Position numbers and translations under genes: made by a program. The notes under the pieces were generated by a model, which was not told the DNA's origin, made no database searches, and saw only the letters and a list, made by a program, of their open reading frames with translations. Positions 35,126 to 47,037 of a stretch of 64,000 nucleotides of DNA are shown piece after piece (positions within the stretch are counted from its first letter, which is position 1; each line of letters begins with the position of its first letter). The stretch is from Rusavskia elegans (lineage: Eukaryota > Ascomycota > Lecanoromycetes > Teloschistales > Teloschistaceae), in assembly GCA_011316305.1 (NCBI GenBank), contig SAUG01000072.1, positions 248,001 to 312,000 on the forward strand, in the 5' to 3' direction.

Positions 35126-37470
35126 ATGCTCGACTGCAAAGCTTGTATAAGCAGATGTATTAAGACAATATTTGCTGATGTACTCCATCCCATTCATCAG
35201 TCAAGACTACAGCGGCAATCCCTTTCAATATTGGAGGAATTCCGCCTCTTGCCGACTGCAGGACGAGCTTATCATTCGGCACGCCCGACGCAACGTAATC
35301 TCCCAAGACAAGATGGGCTCCAGAACCGCAGACATTCGACAGCAAGCCACCAGAATATCCAGGCCATCTCTGCAGACGATCACTTCTGCACTCCGCCGCC
35401 ACCGCCTCAGCTTAATTTCCAGCGATTCGATCCGAGGGGTGTAAGACCATTTGACAGACCGGGGCAAAGTAACAATGCACTCGAGTCCAAGAAGAAGAAG
35501 CATCTGGACAGGGAGTTGCTCTACCTGCAAGATCCTTTGAAACTTGCAGAAAACACTATTGAACTGCTCCGCAACGATGACAACGAAAAGGCGCTTGACC
35601 TGGTTCGTCTGGCCAGTAAGAAAATGCCGTGTACTGTCGGTTGGAACCATCTGGTAGACTATGAAATGAGCACGGGCAGGGTCAAGGGTGCTGTGAAAAT
35701 CTACAACGAAGTAATCAGATCATCCGGCGTTATTTGATCATGGCTGATTCCCTATAGATGAAGAAGCGCGCTCAAAAACCTGACGCCCAGACTTATACCA
35801 TCCTTCTCCGCGGCCTTTCCTGGCATCCACATCTACAAGTTTCGCTCCCTCTCGCCCTGAAGATTTATCACTCCATGTTCGCCGAGAATTGCCCCGTCAA
35901 ACCTAACATCATACACACCAATGCTGTCTTGAAAGTCTGCGCTCTCGCTAGAGACATGGACGCACTGTGGGGCGTAGCCGCCAAACTTCCACAGAAAGGA
36001 CTGGGAGCTCCGAATAATCTTACTTTCACCACCATCCTCAACGCCATTCGCGTCATTGCCTGGAACAACGACAAAGATCTTCGGGATGAGGAATGGGAGG
36101 AGAAGAGCTTGCGGCGACAGCGTGCGGTAATGCAAGGCAGACAAATATGGGAAGAAGTAATTCCCAGGTGGAGAGCTGGTGACATATTCATAGACGAGGA
36201 GCTGGTGTGTGCGATGGGAAGACTACTGCTTCTCGGTTCGACCGAGCGAGACTACGACGATATCCTTTCTCTGGCTGAGCAGGTCATGGGATTACCTCGC
36301 CAGAAACGACGACTAGGAGAACCGCAGGAAATCACCAATGACCAAAGCCCATCACCAGTCACTCTTGGTACTATGGGTGCTGAGCAGCCCATTGTCAACG
36401 AACCTTTTCAAGATGAGTCAAGCCGGCTTGGACTTTATGGCAATCATGCGGAAAACAATGGCGAAGACAACGGATCATCTCCGTCAATTCCTGTACCAGT
36501 CCTTAATAGCGCTCTTGCCAACGTCTTCCGACCCAAACCTTCGGCTCCAAATGTATCCGTCGCCCAGCCAGGGCGAAATACACTATCCTTACTCCTCGAC
36601 GCCTGCATAAGCCTCCGCGCCGTACCCTCAGCCCAAGCCTACTGGGGCCTCTTAACGGACCCTTCCGGCCCCTACAACGTCAATCCTGACAGCGAGAATT
36701 ACCACACGTACCTCCGCGTCTTGCGCGTCCAACGAGCGTCCAAAGCCGCCTCCGAACTGATCAACGACATGTATTCAGGCGAACTGAAATCCATGCAGCT
36801 ACTCCAGCCCAAGACTTTCCGCATCGCCTTCAGTGCCTGCGTCCGGAATCACGCGAGTCCGAGGGTGATGGAGCACGCCTCGCAGATCCTCAACATCATG
36901 TACAAAATTCTAGCGCAGCCGGACTTCAAAGCTTTGGAGATGTTCATCCAACTCGCTTCGATGCAGACGCAGCGGGGTTATCACATCACGTTGGACGCAT
37001 TACGGGCAATGGAAACGGGCGTGCGACTCGTAAGGAATTTCATCAACTACGGCGGTGAAGGTCTCACCATGAACGATGCGACCAAAACCGCCGGGACGAA
37101 TCTCGCAAAACGACTCCTCGGGCTGTATGATAGAATTCGGCACGCTGCTGGCGATAGTCTAGAGCCAAATGTGAAAAGCCATATCATCTCGGAAAAAGCG
37201 GCCCTGTCGCTTTGGGTTGGGAAGAAATTGAATTTCATGGAGGAGAAAAGGCGGATCAGGGAGAGAAGGATGTGGTTGACACCGGTGCCGGAAGGGGGAA
37301 ACGTGGTGAGGAAAATGATACTGCCACCTGGTTATGTTTCGAGGAGGCATGACCTGAAGATGCAAAGGAAGGCGAAGAGAGGGGTGGGAATCGGGGGGAG
37401 GAAGAGGGCGTTGAGGGCAAGGGAGGCGAGGGAGAGGAGTGGGGAGTTTGAGGATTTTGTGGTGGAGTAG
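35126..37470 (+). CDS. Mitochondrial pentatricopeptide-repeat protein
   Basis: Exon 1 35126-35710, 47-bp intron, exon 2 35758-37470; 765 residues. PPR proteins bind RNA and act in organellar RNA processing, stability or translation. Recognisable helical-hairpin units include TIELLRNDDNEKALDLVRLA, WNHLVDYEMSTGRVKGAVKI, DAQTYTILLRGLSWH, LALKIYHSMF and NNLTFTTILNAI. The N-terminus (about 1-80) is basic, Ser/Gln/Arg-rich and nearly without acidic residues, as for a mitochondrial presequence. A Ser/Pro-rich linker separates two repeat blocks. The tail after about 700 is very basic (RRHDLKMQRKAKRG). I cannot name the orthologue with certainty. Confidence 0.85.
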
Positions 37471-38600
37471 GAGTGAAGGGGGTGGGGGGAGTTGGATGGA
37501 TCTGAATATGGAAATTGTATGATACTTGAAGCGACTGCTTGAAAGCAATACAGATAACTAGATATACTCAACATCTTGGACATGAAAGAAGCCCCCTCAA
37601 AAATGATCATCAGATCTACACGGTTATAAGTCTAAATATAACATCGACTTTCAGAGCCATTTATCTCGCCGATGAAACCGACACCCCATCTGCGTATACA
37701 CAGCAATGTAGATGCAACGGATTGAAATGAGTAAGTGTGATTTCAAAGGGTGGAGTTTGCCGATAAGGTACGAATGACACTCACTGATGGATGCAAAACG
37801 TTCGAATTCATGATGAATTCACCACCGGTGCATCATTCGCTTTTTCCTTCTTTCCCTTCCCCTTTCAACACAACTAACTCCAGCCATCATCACTCCAACC
37901 ATCATCACTCCAACCATCATCACTCCAACCATCATCACATTTTTTTCCCACTTGAATGATGCTCTGCGTTTGTTGTATTATATACGCTACAATACGGTAC
38001 CCATCGGAGAGATGGACAGTGAGTGATGGTTGATGTTATTTGGATTGATGTGAGATGGTAGTATGGTTGGTGGATATGATGATGCGTGTTGGAAGTGTAT
38101 GGCTGGCGGGGAATGGGTGTGGGGATGGGTTGGGGGGTTTTGCTAGGAGAAGGATGGTAAGGAGGGGAGGGGAGGTGGTTGAGAGAGATGGGGGGGTGAT
38201 AGGGGGAGGGAAGGGATGGGGGACATTGGGAGAAAGGGAGAATGGAAGGTAAGTAAGAAGATATGGGTGTCGATGTATAAGAAGAGATGGGCCAGACAGC
38301 CAGACGTACGGGTTACGAATAGGCGAAATTGATAGGCCAAATCTGCACTGCTCGATCTGATAAACTCTTCATATTGTTAGCGTCATACGAATGGATTGGA
38401 ACATGAACCTCAGTGCGGTCAAATGAGTTGCTTTTCATTCCCACTAACTGGATAGAGAGGATGGATCGAAACATGAACTCGGCGGTTTCCCTTTCCGCCA
38501 ATGGGATGGATGTTTGGATCCTACTTGGAATTCGAGACCTAACCCGAAGCTCCACGGGGAAAAGAAAGTCCACCTATGGATCTCCAATGAAGTATTGAGT
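37471..38600. other. Intergenic region with minisatellite
   Basis: About 1.1 kb between two convergent genes. It holds the 15-bp minisatellite and a G-rich stretch (about 38040-38240). No TENA-domain coding sequence is visible here on either strand. Confidence 0.5.
37880..37939. repeat. 15-bp minisatellite, four units
   Basis: Four consecutive copies of CCAACCATCATCACT, the first and last with one substitution each, at 37880, 37895, 37910 and 37925. Confidence 0.95.
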
Positions 38601-38708
38601 GGCGGCTCCCTTGCTACCTCCAACGAATGGAAATAATTAAGCGACCTGGATCCTCAACGAACTCTCACACGGTGGCTCCCTAGCTATCTCTAACGAATGG
38701 AAATGATT
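38601..38708. repeat. Two 38-bp direct copies at the end of the ThiD gene
   Basis: 38601-38638 and 38671-38708 match at about 33 of 38 positions (core GGCTCCCT...AACGAATGGAAAT) with a 70-bp period. The second copy codes for the last conserved ThiD residues (FHSLEIAREPP on the minus strand). The first overlaps the stop codon and would code for the similar FHSLEVAREPP in another frame. Confidence 0.85.
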
Positions 38709-39795
38709 GATCGGACCGCTTCCATGCCCTAGATCGGCACTCGTTTTGATGCCAGCTTCTACATACCGACAAGCTTTCTCGACGGCATCGGGTACATTGT
38801 CGCTGCGAGCGAGGTTCGATGCTATAGCGGCTGTAGTGATATCAGTTGTGTGTCTGAATAAACTACTGCTCATGGAAATGGATGCGAAATTGTAGGTATA
38901 GATGGAGTGGTTCATGATTGACTTACAAGCGAGCGAGCAACCGGTTCCATGTGTGTTTTTGGAATGGGAGAAATCGGTCATGAGATATATGGTTTTGTCA
39001 TCTGTATGCAGTACATCGACGACGTATTTTCGATCGGCGGCTTGTTGCGGGACTTTGAGATGTTCATCGAAAGGCATGTGACCGCCTTTGACAAGGACGT
39101 ATTTGGGGCCCATTGGCTGCAAAAGGCTTGCCAATGCCACCAGATCCTTGACGGACTTGATTTCCGGTTCTGTTTTGATGCCAGCGTTATCGATAAGCAA
39201 TCTAGCCTCTGAGATGTTTGGGGTGAGGATGGTGGTGAGAGGAAGCAGTTGAGTTCGGACGTTAGTGACGGCGGTGTTGGGGAGTAGTTGGGCTCCGGTT
39301 GTTGCCACCATTACCTGTGATTGTTAGCTGGACACAGGGGACTGGTAGCAGTATCGAATGAATACTGGATCGAGGACACACGTTGGCCTGCCGTGTTTCT
39401 CCAGGGCTTGTGCTACGGCATCGGCGGTTTCGGCAGATGCGAGCATGCCTGCAATTGGACACATAATCAGATCCGAAGTGGGAATTCTGGGAAAGTATCA
39501 TGGCACACCAATCTTGACAACGTCGACGCCGATGTCGTCAATACAGGCATCAATCTGTCTGGAGACAAAGGCCGAGGGCACATAGTGAATGTCAAGTACA
39601 CCTTGAGTGTTCTGGGCGGTGAGAGCAGTGGTGGCTGTCATGGCATAACACTGGTGTGCAGCTATCACTTTCTGATCGGCTTCTAGTCCACTATCCAAGT
39701 GCCGTCAGCATCTGACACCGTGGCTGGATGGCGGATACCAACGCTCCACCCGAGCTGTCTGAGCCAGCGATCACCAATATCCGTCGTTTCTCCAT
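38637..39795 (-). CDS. thi20-like: Hydroxymethylpyrimidine (phosphate) kinase ThiD, without TENA domain
   Basis: Exons 39743-39795, 39509-39690, 39366-39448, 38927-39314 and 38637-38830; 299 residues. The enzyme phosphorylates HMP and HMP-P for thiamine synthesis. The N-terminus MEKRRILVIAGSDSSGGAG is the substrate-binding signature. GLEADQKVIAA, YAMTATTALTAQNT, VLDPVMVATTGA, LTPNISEA, LVKGGH and THGTGCSLA follow. Fungal Thi20-type proteins usually continue into a ~200-residue TENA/thiaminase-II domain after FHSL; here the frame diverges and stops 18 residues later beside a local tandem duplication. The last intron (38831-38926, 96 bp) is a multiple of three with no stop, so retention would keep the frame. 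Confidence 0.9.
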
Positions 39796-40043
39796 ACCAA
39801 ATCGTTGATCCCACGCACAGCTGTAGAAGGATGTGACTGAGCAAAGTCAGAAGTGTTTCTATCAACGCGCGTCTATTCTGGCACGAAGTTGCCGCAATGA
39901 ACGCGGAAAAACGACGTCATCTTCGATAAGTTCGGATGGGGTCCTCCGTTGATCCATCGTCGTCCATTGGTTGGGACAATGTATAAATAATCTCCACACA
40001 TAACTCCTGCTTTCAGTCAGACTCGGCCTCATATTCCGAGATA

Positions 40044-41781
40044 TCAGGATCTAGGAACGATATAAGCTAGCGTAATCCGTTTGATTTGGTGGAAGGTCAT
40101 ACCTCGTTGGAATTGAAACTCGAAACGTCCATCAACCTGTGCTGAGATGGTCTCCTTGATCATCGTTTGCTCATTCTCCGTCAAGTCGCAGTCGACATCC
40201 GCCATCATGATGGCGAGTACGAGACCCTTATTGCCTGGTCCAAGGCTGAGTATAAAGTCGAGGATCCCATTGGCCGTGAAACGGGAGAGCGCGGCCATGT
40301 CAAGCCGGCGTAATGACTTCAACAAAACCATGTCGCCCCAGATCGCATCTGTCACACCCCAGCCGCTGGTGTACCAACCCTCAAGCTTTGGCAGACTTCG
40401 AGCCAACCGTCCAAGAACCTCATCAGTGAAGTAATCCGAAATATCTTGCAGCCGCAAATCCGTCAGATTGACAAGCTGGCTTAGTGATTCGACCAGAGTA
40501 GCTTCTCCGTCCCCAGTCTCATCACTGTCCCCTTGGAGTTGCAATTCCTGAAGGCTAGTTTGATTGGCAAGAGCCTGGTGGAAGTCGCGCCCATCGGCCA
40601 TCGCATAGCCTCTTAATTCTAGGCTCGTCAAGTGGATATCGTTTTCCAAAAGTATTGGCGTCATCAAATCTTGTCCTCCTCGAATGTTCCTGACCGTGAC
40701 TGACCGCAGCTTCTTGCAGCTCGTCAACCACGCAACTATTTCGAGAAAGATTTCATGGTGTGCAGTCTTCAGGTAAACAGAGCGGTTGGTAGCGTCGGTG
40801 AGCAGAAGCGTGGTCAAGTTCGTACAGCCTGCCAACATGTGGAGCGAGTGCATGGCTGTCGAATCAATGCTATTGAGTTTCAACTCTTTCAATGAATCCC
40901 GGTGACAGCTCAGGGCCAGGAAGCTCTCGGCTCCGATCTTCGCGTAGCTGAATATTTCCAAGGACTCCAATGTTTGCGGGTTGATCTCATTGAGGAAGTC
41001 GGCAAACTTTTGATCGGCATCGTCGTGACTCCAGGCCCAAAAACTCAATGTCTTGAATTGATGACAGTGCTGGCGGAGCAGAGGACCAGCACCGACGAGA
41101 GCACCACCTTCCCATAGATTGAGAAGTCGCAGACGAGGCGTCCGCGGAATCCACCGCAACAATGCATCGTTCTCGATTTTGCCCGAGAGCTCCTCCAGCA
41201 TGGGGGTGCTGGTGGTGATAATGTCGCCCAGCATGTTGGACGTTCTTCCTGGATCCAACCTCAAGGTATTCTTCGGCCCACTAGTCTCAATTTTGTGAGC
41301 AGCAAGCTCGCCGTCGAAAAACATGCTGCTGATTCGATTCTTGAACTTTGAATCCTGCAATAGCTCCTCCAGATCTTCGAGGTTGAGTGTCCTTATGTAT
41401 CGAGTATATGGGAACAGGGTTTTGCCCAGTGCGGATGTAATGATGCTTCTCCATAGCTGTGCCCATCTCATGGTCATGATCTCTTCATGGTTCAACCTGG
41501 CTTTGTAAGTGATTTTTGCACGTTCTTGAGCGGAGATATCGACATCGCTGCTGCCTCGATTGGTGACTGGTGATACATCATGCATGCTGCTATTAGTCAG
41601 CTGATTTCAGTGAGTAAGCAGACATGTCCTCGCACCGATAGATGTTTGTCAATGCCGGAACAGCGAGCTGCTTTCCTGCTAGAGCTCCGTGATAAAGTGT
41701 GTCAAAATCGCGCTGCTGCCACAATTGAGTACAAATCATGTACAGTATATCATCAGGCAGTGACGGAGGCATCATGGGCAT
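40044..41781 (-). CDS. F-box/leucine-rich-repeat protein
   Basis: Exon 1 41636-41781, 46-bp intron, exon 2 40044-41589; 563 residues. The N-terminus (MPMMPPSLPDDILYMICTQL) reads as an F-box, which docks to Skp1 in SCF ubiquitin ligases. The body contains irregular LRR-like units (LRLLNLWEGGAL, TLESLEIFSYAKI, SLKELKLNSID, NLTTLLLTDATN, LTSLELRGYAM, SLQELQLQGDSD, NLTDLRLQDISD, LRRLDMAALS). Such F-box/LRR proteins are a large, fast-evolving fungal family, and the degradation target cannot be predicted. No transmembrane or signal segment. The gene is head-to-head with rad9 across about 440 bp. Confidence 0.82.
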
Positions 41782-42224
41782 AAGTTACACTTCAAAAGCC
41801 ACAGAACAAGAACAAGAAGTTCGGCAACGTTTTATAATTTCGGACCAAAGATGAGGTCATTGGACGCGTGAAGATGCGTCGACTGAACAGGTTAGCTTCG
41901 CAAGAACTTCGGCGTATTCAACTTAAAGTACATGGGTACACACACATACCTGATCACAGACTGTTCTCTGTAAGTAGCTCAGGCCCACTTCAAACGAGAT
42001 CGTTATGTTTCCGTGAATAAATTCAGTGGTATTAGGACTTAATTGTCTTTGCTCCCACAGTCACGACCGTATGTTAGAGAGCGCTTGAATTCTGTTGCCT
42101 TTCATGATGCAGCGGGCTTCAAGTCCTGCAGACTCATGACGTGAGCCGTACGTTGCAAAAGTTCATCCTCTTCTTCGTCTCATGCTGAGTCTGTGCATCT
42201 ACAGTCAATTCAATCAGAGTCACG
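41782..42224. promoter_or_regulatory. Shared divergent promoter, F-box / rad9
   Basis: 443 bp between the two start codons. No further gene seen. Confidence 0.45.
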
Positions 42225-43950
42225 ATGCATACCATTCTAAGCTTCTCCTTAAACCTCGAGGGTGTTGTTCGTATCCATAATGCGGTCCAATGCCTGGCAA
42301 AATTTAGTGATACTGTCTCACTAGAAGCTCGTAGCGGCCGTGTAAGATGTCCCTTACTGCGTTGAACGATTGCTATACTGATGCTTCCTCTCTGTTCAAG
42401 CTTACCATGTCCACGCTAAACTCTTCAAAATCCGCATATGCATCCTTCGCCCTGGACAGTAGTACTTTCTTCGAAACATATCGCTACAATGACACCCGGC
42501 TCCCAGATCGAAGTCAAGATGGGCCGAGCCGCTTTACCTGCCAGCTCTACAATAAAGTAAATTTCCAAGCCTATATCCACGCTCCCAGATTGATTTCATG
42601 GTAGGCACTCTCTTCGGTCTTCAAGGGCCGTCTGGGGGATATAAGAGAAAAAGACACCGCTGCTGAAAGATGCGAAGTCGCCATTCAGGATGACATCGAT
42701 AACACAGAATGTCGTATTGTTGTGAAGATGATCTGTAAGCATGGTACGCTACTCCATGATGACATGACATCTGTGGCAGTGGCTTACCCTCTTGCTAGGA
42801 GTGACTAAGACTTACAAGTTGAACTACGAATCCACCGAGATCAAGCACGCTTTGTTCAATCGAAACGGCGCGAAGAACAAGTGGAGAATTGGTGCCAGTG
42901 TCCTAAGATCATTCCTCGAGTATTTCGGAACGGCCACGGAGCAGCTGGACATGTATGCTGAGGATGGCCGGGTAGCCTTTACTAGCTACACCGAGAAGGT
43001 CACTCATGGCAGAGGTATGGAGCCTTGATGTCAGCGAAAAGGTACGACTGACCAAGCGTAGAAATACTGAAGCATCCGCTGGAAACATCAGTTGCCCTGG
43101 ACACGCTTGACTTCGAAGAATTCTCTGTTGAGGAGAAAATGCACGTAGCCATTAGTGTCAAAGACTTCAGAGCCATCGTTCTTCACGCAGAGACCCTCAA
43201 GACGAACGTCCAGGCCTATTACTCCTTGCCAACAAGACCAATCCAGCTGACCTATAACGAGAACGGGGTCGACTGCGAATTTACTTTGATGACGATAGGC
43301 GACTACCAGGGTTCATCCATGACACCAGCACCAATTTCCATTCGAGGATCATCTGCCACACCAACAGCAAGTCTACCATTACGTCAAGCATCTCTTCAGC
43401 CTACACCAGGCAATACAGTTAGAGGAGTCGAGGAACAACAGAAGGGGGCCATGCCTCCTCCCTCGCAACCTGCATCCCGCAGCTTTCCAAGGACTCCTCA
43501 AACGCAACCAGGTCCCGGGAGCTTTCGTCCAGAGTCGCTAAGCCAGAGAACTTCAAGGCCCTCTCCTCCGCCGCCAAAAGCAAGCCTGGATCCGGAAAGT
43601 CTATTCCTACCTGCTGGAGACGATGACAGGCAATGGGACGAAACGAACTACGAAGATGAAGAGGACACACTTGGATGGGATGCAAGTGGTAATAATGTAG
43701 GTCGAGCGCTTGCTTATATGAGTATCATAACCATCGCTCATGTCTCCAAGGATGCGTCAACACTGCAGAAACTCCAGACAGCTCCGGAAGGCTTCTCCCG
43801 CTACGAGTCGTTGCCCGCGTGGCCTGAAGACTCGGATCGACGGATAGCCCCGACGCAGCGCCTCGCTGAGGTATGTCTCAAATATGTGTTCATAACGGAG
43901 GAAAGAACGCTGACGTGGGATAGATCGACACGTTGTTCAGTCAAGGATAG
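42225..43950 (+). CDS. rad9: Checkpoint clamp subunit Rad9
   Basis: Seven exons close in frame: 42225-42341, 42401-42556, 42605-42743, 42799-43014, 43062-43696, 43751-43870, 43924-43950; 469 residues (S. pombe Rad9 426). Rad9 joins Hus1 and Rad1 in the PCNA-like 9-1-1 ring loaded at DNA damage, activating the ATR checkpoint. The N-terminal ~280 residues are the two PCNA-like lobes: SFSLNLEGVVRIHNAVQCLA, LNSSKSAYASFALD, FKGRLGDIREKDTA, LEYFG, VAISVKDFRAIVLHAE and PTRPIQLTY. The tail is disordered, Ser/Pro-rich and ends APTQRLAEIDTLFSQG; this is where checkpoint phosphorylation sites normally lie. The last exon encodes only eight residues. Confidence 0.93.
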
Positions 43951-44120
43951 AGCCAATAACACAGCGTAAGTTACCACCTTGGCAGTCCGGATGACCGTGT
44001 TCTTTTGTGGTCCCCCCTCGTTTATGTGTGTTCCAAAGAGATTCTCTGTACGGCTGAAGATACATTTTGATGTCTCTCATACAGATATCCAAGAGCACAA
44101 CCCAATGTAGCCATGAACGT

Positions 44121-44660
44121 CTACTCATCAACAAGTGCATGACGACTTCCATTTATACGCCAAACATCCAATACCACCCCCTCCCCCTCAACACTTGTAT
44201 AATACGCCAACGTCAACCGCAACATCTTGGTCTTCCCAACCAATATCGAGCCCCCACACCCCGTGCCCCCAATAATACATTTCCTAATCACAACCTCGGC
44301 CGGCGCGGTCAAAGTCTTGAGGAACACCTCCTCAACAGCTTTCGGGTCCGCAACATCGAGCTTCACAACACAGTTATAAGGCAAGGAGGACCATATGTGT
44401 GGGACGCCGTAGAATCGAGGTCCTTGACCGACGATATCGGGTCGTCCGAGGATTATGGGATAGCCCGGATCGGCTATCACCATGATGGACATGGCGTTCC
44501 GACACTCGTCTACCCGGGGACGGATGCAGTGGGGGCGAGTGGGAAAGCAGGTGGGTAGGGTGCTTGCGCTGTAGGGGTTGTGAGGTTGTCGTGGGATGGC
44601 GGTAATGGTTGTGATGAGTTGGAGGAGAAGGAGGAGGAGGTGGAGAAGGATGTGGTACAT
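44121..44660 (-). CDS. Small secreted cysteine-containing protein
   Basis: Single exon, 179 residues from the Met at 44660 (the frame is open ten codons further, but this start gives a strong signal peptide: MYHILLHLLLLLLQLITTITA). The mature part is about 158 residues with six cysteines, among them the pair in CFPTRPHC, one in ECRNA, and the last two in RKCIIGGTGCGG. No transmembrane segment after the signal. I do not recognise a named family. Size, signal peptide and even cysteine number fit the loose definition of a candidate effector or a secreted structural protein, but no function can be assigned. Confidence 0.7.
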   Translation of the reverse strand: MYHILLHLLLLLLQLITTITAIPRQPHNPYSASTLPTCFPTRPHCIRPRVDECRNAMSIMVIADPGYPIILGRPDIVGQGPRFYGVPHIWSSLPYNCVVKLDVADPKAVEEVFLKTLTAPAEVVIRKCIIGGTGCGGSILVGKTKMLRLTLAYYTSVEGEGVVLDVWRINGSRHALVDE

Positions 44661-45378
44661 GGTTCGACTGCACGAATTTTGCAACCACAATCACTGGGAA
44701 ACCAAAACTTCGTAAGTTTCGTGGCTCTCTTCAGAAAATACCAGGACACGCGACACTAATATACTCAACAGTGACGAAAAAATCCTGCTCGTGGTAATAC
44801 TCGGGCAATCGATTCCGACAGCGCTAGTCGCATACTGAATCTGGCATGCATGTGAAAAACTGAACATCTCCATACACGCTCTCCAATACTTTAACTTACC
44901 GTATCCGCGACAGAGTGAAAAGGCAACGTTAGATCATGCAGGGCTTGCAGGATCCCGATGTGAGATGTCGACCTACATACGTGCATACATCCGCCCGCTT
45001 GCGGGTTCAGTGACACATTCCATGAGGATGTGACCCGCACCTTCTCTGCTTGGGTAGCGTGCTGAGGCTTGATCCCCCGTGAAAAATCGACGATAATTTA
45101 TTGGTGTTGTATGTTATTTACTCCCTGCCTACAATTTGGAAGACTGGGAGATGACCAAAACTGTCTGTACGGTTCCACGCTTTTCCCAACGAAAGCCATA
45201 TAAGAGAATATTGCCAATGTGAAAGAGCAATCAATTACTTACCTCAGCACGGGATAACTTATTCGTTCTTTCTCTTGATATCCCGAGTTTGAACTCGAGG
45301 AAGCAAATTCCCTTATCATTTCTTGGGGCAAGATGATCGATTACCCAGTGTTTTGGGCTGCAGAGAATTCACCAAAGT
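44661..45378. other. Intergenic stretch
   Basis: No gene or repeat recognised. Confidence 0.45.
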
Positions 45379-46056
45379 TCACTGACGTGCACCTTCTCCG
45401 GCGCTCATCTTCGACTTCCTGCCCTTTTTCGCCGATTTCGCCCTTTCAGGCTCATCGTTCTCCTTTTCCTTAAGATCAATGTAATACGCATCGGTCAGCT
45501 TGACAAGTCCCAACGCTACTTGTCCATATCTCCACTCAATAAGTCTGATTAGTAAATGCCTCTTCAGCGGCATCCATCCAACAGTGCGCAAGCTCCGTCA
45601 ACACATCTCCCAACCGGCGATAAGCAGGCTCTCTACCATCGCTAGCCGTTCCTCAATATATCATTGATCTCATCCATCTGAATAACGATCACCATTTGGC
45701 GCCTAAGAGCCACGCGGTGCTCCTTGTACAAGATATCGAGCTGATTTGGCTGCCGGGGCACTGCTAGGGGGTCGAAGCGATGGATCTGTCTGGGGCTTGG
45801 TGTACGGAGTTGTATGCATTTGGCGGAACAACTCACTGGTGGTCCGTAGATGGTTGTGTGGGTTGATGTCAGTGGGGGATTTGTAGATGATTGTGGATTA
45901 GAAGTGATTCGGATGTCTTTGGGCAATGTTAGCTGTGGGATTGGTTGGGTGGTAGATGGGTTTGGGAAGGGTGGAGAGGGTTTGGGATGGATTTTAGGAG
46001 TGTAGAAGGATGGTAATTTGAGGTTTACCTGTTATGTTGGTGATTTTTGGGCTCAT
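45379..46056 (-). pseudogene. Unrecognised gene with two apparent frame breaks
   Basis: From the Met at 46056 three exons can be joined: 46029-46056, 45837-45916 and from 45785 onward. They read MSPKITNIT, then DIRITSNPQ..., then IHRFDPLAVPRQPNQLDIL and YKEHRVALRRQ. The frame then stops near 45642. Protein-like sequence continues in a second frame (EPAYRRLGDVLTELAHCW...) and, after about 45540, in a third (WRYGQVALGLVKLTDAYY) to a stop at 45379. No GT...AG intron resolves either switch cleanly, although TACTAATCAG near 45540 is a good branch/acceptor. I read this as a gene with two frameshifts: a pseudogene, or sequence errors. I do not recognise the family. Confidence 0.45.
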
Positions 46057-47037
46057 TGTATGCTTTGTGCAGCTGGACAGTGCAAAAATAATATATTGCG
46101 TGAGTGTCTACAGTCTGTGAAGGTAGTGGAAAAACGGAATTTTGGATCTCTTCATCGAAAATAAAATCGTTATTTCAAAGGGTGATGGAAATCCCGAACC
46201 TGGAAGTCTGCCGCAGCACAGGTGACAAGAGGGAGCATTTCGAGTACCGTGATCGATGATGTATATGTTCCAAAAATTGGCTGAAATGCATAACGCTTAC
46301 TGGACTGCACAGCACTTCGCCGACGGACTTCAGGGGCTCATTCAGCCTGCTCTAATTAGAGGGCTTGTCATGTCGAAAATCAATCGCAACAAGGGGCGTA
46401 TAGCAACCGATACCTCGATGATAAGTATCGTTCTGACGATTGCTCGGATATCACCCGTGCAGCTGCTAAGTCGAATGAGCGGTGTATGTTTGACAAATGG
46501 GTAGCCTTGCAGGGACTTGGATTGGTATGAAGTCCACAGTGGTGTTTGGCGCCTGAGATTGAGATTGAAATCCGACACAACAAGGAGAGTAAACAGAATG
46601 GAATAATCACATGCAATTTCCCTCCTATCTCGCTTTTTGGTATTTGCTTTTGGGCCCTTCAAAGCATTTTCTGAGTAATCCTCATATACTAGCTAATGTG
46701 TCGGTTGGTGGATGTCCTGGCTGCGGATCATAACCAGTTCCTCAAGGCCAAATTTGATTGGCGGTTCGAAGCAGACCTCTAGCGACAGAGACCCAAGAAG
46801 GTCCGGTCCGGCATGTGACAAACCACTCGCAATAGATGAAGACGAAAGAGCTATATTGAATGTTAGCACATCAAATACAACAGTGCCAACCACTCAATAC
46901 TGCTGAGGAGCGCATGGAGGTACGAATGTCCTGTTAGGTGTACTCACAAAAGTGGTAGCGAGCTTGCAACCCATTGGACTTTGGCATTGATGTTCGTTGC
47001 GAGATTGGAGACCAGAGCGCTCATGCATTCGTGTGGG
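46057..47037. other. Intergenic stretch
   Basis: Open frames up to about 100 codons on both strands near 46256-46662, unrecognised. No repeat seen. Confidence 0.4.
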
